From Ignavibacteriota bacterium (lineage in GTDB: Bacteria; Bacteroidota; Ignavibacteria; Tepidaquicellales; Tepidaquicellaceae), in assembly GCA_016218085.1 (NCBI GenBank), contig JACREY010000020.1, positions 124,001 through 188,000 on the forward strand: a DNA stretch of 64,000 bases. Reading direction: 5' to 3'. Positions 62,253 through 64,000 of the stretch are shown piece by piece (positions within the stretch are counted from its first letter, which is position 1; each line of letters opens with the position of its first letter). The notes beneath the pieces were generated by a model. The model was given only the letters and a program-made list of their open reading frames with translations. It was not told the origin of the DNA and made no database searches. Made by a program: the position numbers and the translations under genes.

Positions 62253-62370
62253 AGAGCGCAATGTACGTTCCCAACGGGGACGTTGGGAACGAGGAGAAGA
62301 AAAGTACAAGAGCGAGATCCCCGCTAAGAACATGCGGGGATGACAATATTGTTTGGAGGGCTTTAGAGCA
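62253..62370. repeat. 118-bp direct repeat, copy 1
   Basis: Identical to 62454-62571 except for one base (C to T at about 62311). It contains two hairpins: CGTTCCCAAC/GTTGGGAACG and ATCCCCGC/GCGGGGAT. Confidence 0.85.
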
Positions 62371-62404
62371 AGAGCGCAATGTGCGTTATCCACCGCGGCG
62401 GACT

Positions 62405-62442
62405 GGAGCCCGCCACGGCGGATTATAAACTTGGTAACGAGG
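62405..62442. repeat. GGAG-led REP-like repeat, copy 2
   Basis: Exact 38-bp copy of 61822-61859, located between the two 118-bp repeats. Confidence 0.8.
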
Positions 62443-62453
62443 ATAAAAATGGA

Positions 62454-62571
62454 AGAGCGCAATGTACGTTCCCAACGGGGACGTTGGGAACGAGGAGAAG
62501 AAAAGTACAAGAGCGAGATCCTCGCTAAGAACATGCGGGGATGACAATATTGTTTGGAGGGCTTTAGAGCA
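62454..62571. repeat. 118-bp direct repeat, copy 2
   Basis: Second copy of 62253-62370, 201 bp downstream. The single C to T change turns one stem pair into a G-T pair. Confidence 0.85.
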
Positions 62572-62636
62572 AAAACACAAAGAACTTATTGTGCGCTAAC
62601 AGCCACGGCAGATTATAAACCAGGCAACTAGAACAG

Positions 62637-62664
62637 AAACTCCGTAGGAGTTTCTTGTTAATAG
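62637..62664. repeat. Variable-stem hairpin near the end of the array
   Basis: AAACTCC-GTA-GGAGTTT followed by CTTGTTAATAG. With its flank (62636-62681) it differs from 61869-61914 at only three positions. Confidence 0.7.
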
Positions 62665-62740
62665 AAGTTGAGTCAGACAATAACAAATCTGTTACGCGGG
62701 TTTAGTTTATCCTATTCCACTTTTTTGGACATTAATCAAT

Positions 62741-62802
62741 ATTCGTTAAATTAAATTCATACAAAATCACGATTCGTTAAAATAATTCTATTCAAAACCA
62801 CA
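62741..62802. repeat. Imperfect 31-bp tandem repeat upstream of rpsL
   Basis: Two units of 31 bp begin with ATTCGTTAAA (62741 and 62772) and agree at 24 of 31 positions by eye. Three-turn spacing suggests a protein-binding site. Confidence 0.5.
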
Positions 62803-62822
62803 ACGAAACACCACTTTTTTTC

Positions 62823-62851
62823 GTGTTTTTAAAATAATTCAATAAAAACAC
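62823..62851. promoter_or_regulatory. Perfect 9-bp inverted repeat upstream of rpsL
   Basis: GTGTTTTTA (62823-62831) pairs with TAAAAACAC (62843-62851) over an 11-nt loop. It lies about 75 bp before the predicted -35 element. Role unknown. Confidence 0.45.
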
Positions 62852-62925
62852 TAAAATCCGCTCAAATTTGATGTTTCCGCGCGCTATGCACTTTAAATAT
62901 CTCTAACTTGCTATATTTATTAATC

Positions 62926-62954
62926 TTGACTAAAATTACTATTTTTCGTATTTT
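62926..62954 (+). promoter_or_regulatory. Candidate promoter of the rpsL operon
   Basis: TTGACT, 17-bp spacer, TATTTT, about 45 bp before the rpsL start. Spacing is ideal; the -10 is a partial match. Confidence 0.45.
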
Positions 62955-63000
62955 TATTGTTTACAAGAAAAATTTTTAAAAACTATAAATATATTTATTT

Positions 63001-63390
63001 TTGCCAACATTAAATCAATTAGTTAGAAAAGGTAGAAGAGACAAAGTTTATAAGAGCAAAGCTCCTGCTATGGATGCCTGTCCTCAGAAAAGAGGTGTAT
63101 GCACGAGGGTTTACACAACCACGCCTAAGAAACCCAATTCAGCTTTAAGAAAAGTTGCAAGGGTCAGGTTGACTAATGGAATTGAAGTAACAGCTTACAT
63201 TCCCGGTGAAGGTCACAATCTGCAAGAACACTCAATCGTGCTTATCAGGGGCGGCAGGGTGAAAGATTTGCCCGGTGTAAGGTATCATATCATCAGAGGT
63301 GCTATCGATACAGCCGGAGTAGCCAACAGGAAAAAAGCCCGTTCGAAATACGGCGCCAAGAAAGCTAAAGACGCTTCTGTTGCAAAATAA
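63001..63390 (+). CDS. rpsL: Small ribosomal subunit protein uS12
   Basis: 129 residues, nearly universal sequence ([31 protein letters not shown], with the KPNSAL and GGRVKDLPG regions conserved). It forms part of the decoding centre of the 30S subunit; changes in it can give streptomycin resistance. Lys at the KKPNS position is wild type. The start is TTG ([12 protein letters not shown]), uncommon for a highly expressed ribosomal gene, and no ATG fits. No strong ribosome binding site is visible. It is the first gene of a str-type operon. Confidence 0.97.
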   Translation: MPTLNQLVRKGRRDKVYKSKAPAMDACPQKRGVCTRVYTTTPKKPNSALRKVARVRLTNGIEVTAYIPGEGHNLQEHSIVLIRGGRVKDLPGVRYHIIRGAIDTAGVANRKKARSKYGAKKAKDASVAK

Positions 63391-63424
63391 ATTATAAATT
63401 TTAACTTAGAATTAAAGTTCACAA

Positions 63425-63892
63425 ATGAGACGTAAAAGAGCAGAAAAAAGAATCAGAATACCTGACCATAAATATAATGATGTACTGGTTGGAAGATTCA
63501 TCAATAACCTTATGAAAGAAGGCGAAAAAGCCGTAGCTCAGAAAATAATGTATGCGGCATTCGGAATAATAGAAGAGAAGACAAAATCGGACCCTCTGGA
63601 AGTTTTCAATAAGGCAATCACAAACGTTCAGCCATCAATTGAAGTTCGTTCAAGAAGAGTTGGCGGCTCGAACTACCAGATTCCGACTGAAGTCAGACCG
63701 GACAGAAGAATTGCACTCGCTATCAAATGGATTCTTACTTATACAAGGGCAAGGAATGAAAAGACGATGGCACTAAGGCTTGCAAACGAACTTATGGCAG
63801 CGGCAGTAGGCGAAGGCAGTTCAGTGAAGAAAAAAGAAGACGTACACAGAATGGCAGACGCCAACAAGGCATTTGCACATTTCAAGTGGTAA
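63425..63892 (+). CDS. rpsG: Small ribosomal subunit protein uS7
   Basis: 155 residues. Primary binding protein of the 16S rRNA 3' domain that nucleates the 30S head. It has the conserved motifs PDHKYNDVLVGRFINNLMKEGEK, VGGSNYQIPTEVRPDRR and ANKAFAHFKW. It follows rpsL by 34 bp in the usual str order, so fusA would be expected next beyond the window. ATG start. Confidence 0.97.
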   Translation: MRRKRAEKRIRIPDHKYNDVLVGRFINNLMKEGEKAVAQKIMYAAFGIIEEKTKSDPLEVFNKAITNVQPSIEVRSRRVGGSNYQIPTEVRPDRRIALAIKWILTYTRARNEKTMALRLANELMAAAVGEGSSVKKKEDVHRMADANKAFAHFKW

Positions 63893-63944
63893 ATTAATTT
63901 TTTTTATAATTATAAGCGGTTTAATTACTGCATCAGTTTTCACA

Positions 63945-63969
63945 TTACCCCGGTCTCAAATCGGGGTAA
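63945..63969 (+). terminator. Hairpin after rpsG, terminator or attenuator-like
   Basis: TTACCCCG (63945-63952) pairs with CGGGGTAA (63962-63969), followed by a short run of T within ATTTTGAC. It may reduce read-through into the next str gene. The T-run is weak. Confidence 0.5.
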
Positions 63970-64000
63970 ATTTTGACTGCAAAAAGAAATAAAACAAAAC

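Larger units (their letters stand above)
61351..63000. other. Repeat-rich intergenic region before rpsL
   Basis: About 1.65 kb with no credible gene. In order it holds: remnants of dispersed repeats (61348-61372, 61683-61732), iteron-like TTTTGTACCA motifs (61455-61578), GGAG- and GTAG-led REP hairpins (61822 onward), stem-variable hairpins with a CCTGTTAATAG tail, a 118-bp direct repeat pair (62253-62571) and the rpsL upstream region (62740-63000). The few ORFs here are caused by the repeats. This could be an insertion hot spot or an old site of a lost mobile element. Confidence 0.75.

Noticed and set aside
62194-62580. Several ORFs of 60-100 codons inside the repeat region on both strands
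   Set aside because: They are translations of REP-like hairpins and the 118-bp repeat; the same peptides recur in both orientations and none resembles a protein.
61351-63000. tRNA or other stable RNA gene in the gene-free region
   Set aside because: No T-loop GGTTCGA-type pattern, acceptor stem or CCA end was found by eye; the hairpins are explained by repeats.

Overview
The window looks like a chromosomal segment of an AT-rich member of the Bacteroidota/Chlorobi side of the tree, most likely Ignavibacteria. The main reason is eight large exported proteins that end in a type IX secretion (T9SS) sorting domain with the QNYPNPFNP signature, many built from YCF48-type repeats. Other pointers are the frequent GTG/TTG starts, the tight operons, the hairpin-rich intergenic repeats, and a str operon start (rpsL-rpsG). 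I saw no rRNA, tRNA, CRISPR array or transposase gene.

Layout. 1-6178 (minus): kdpFABCD, a high-affinity potassium pump with its sensor kinase cut by the window edge; the 29-residue kdpF is included. 6605-8050 (minus): an unrecognised helical protein. 8703-12616: a STAND-type NTPase with kinesin-light-chain TPRs, convergent with and overlapping a second P-loop ATPase (DUF4143 type with a nuclease-like C-terminus). 12960-23640 (plus): a near-perfect sigma-54 promoter leads into two giant T9SS proteins, a TPR protein resembling the STAND TPR domain, and a hybrid histidine kinase whose receiver has lost its phosphoacceptor Asp. 23800-27900: a small membrane protein, then an RRM protein and a DEAD-box helicase (a cold-shock-like pair), a lipoprotein and a DUF4476 protein. 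28007-32316: carAB. 32320-34480 (minus): an NfrB-like family-2 glycosyltransferase whose catalytic domain is split over two genes. 34841-42918 (plus): a TPR protein, a DUF6132 protein, an Isc-type Fe-S set (Rrf2 regulator, iscS, A-type carrier, ferredoxin) with an apparently Tat-exported superoxide dismutase and two lipoproteins inside it, then a GT9 glycosyltransferase, a DUF3108 protein and queE. 42919-48729 (minus): PAP2 phosphatase, cysK, lysS, an RluB-type pseudouridine synthase, scpB and scpA. 48965-59082: four tandem T9SS proteins, a DctA-like symporter with an unusual insert, a DUF4846 lipoprotein and one more T9SS YCF48 protein. 59253-61350: cdaA (c-di-AMP synthase), pcm and a YigZ-family protein. 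61351-63000: about 1.65 kb without genes, packed with REP-like hairpins, direct repeats and iteron-like motifs. 63001-63892: rpsL and rpsG.

How it fits together. Kdp at one end and CdaA at the other are pieces of potassium/osmotic control, since c-di-AMP commonly governs potassium uptake in other bacteria; a link here is inference. The 8.7-23.6 kb block is the best candidate for an undescribed system: two ATPases, a sigma-54-driven set of surface proteins, two related TPR modules and a kinase with a pseudo-receiver. The split glycosyltransferase is the clearest single-gene oddity, because the residues needed for catalysis are divided between two polypeptides.
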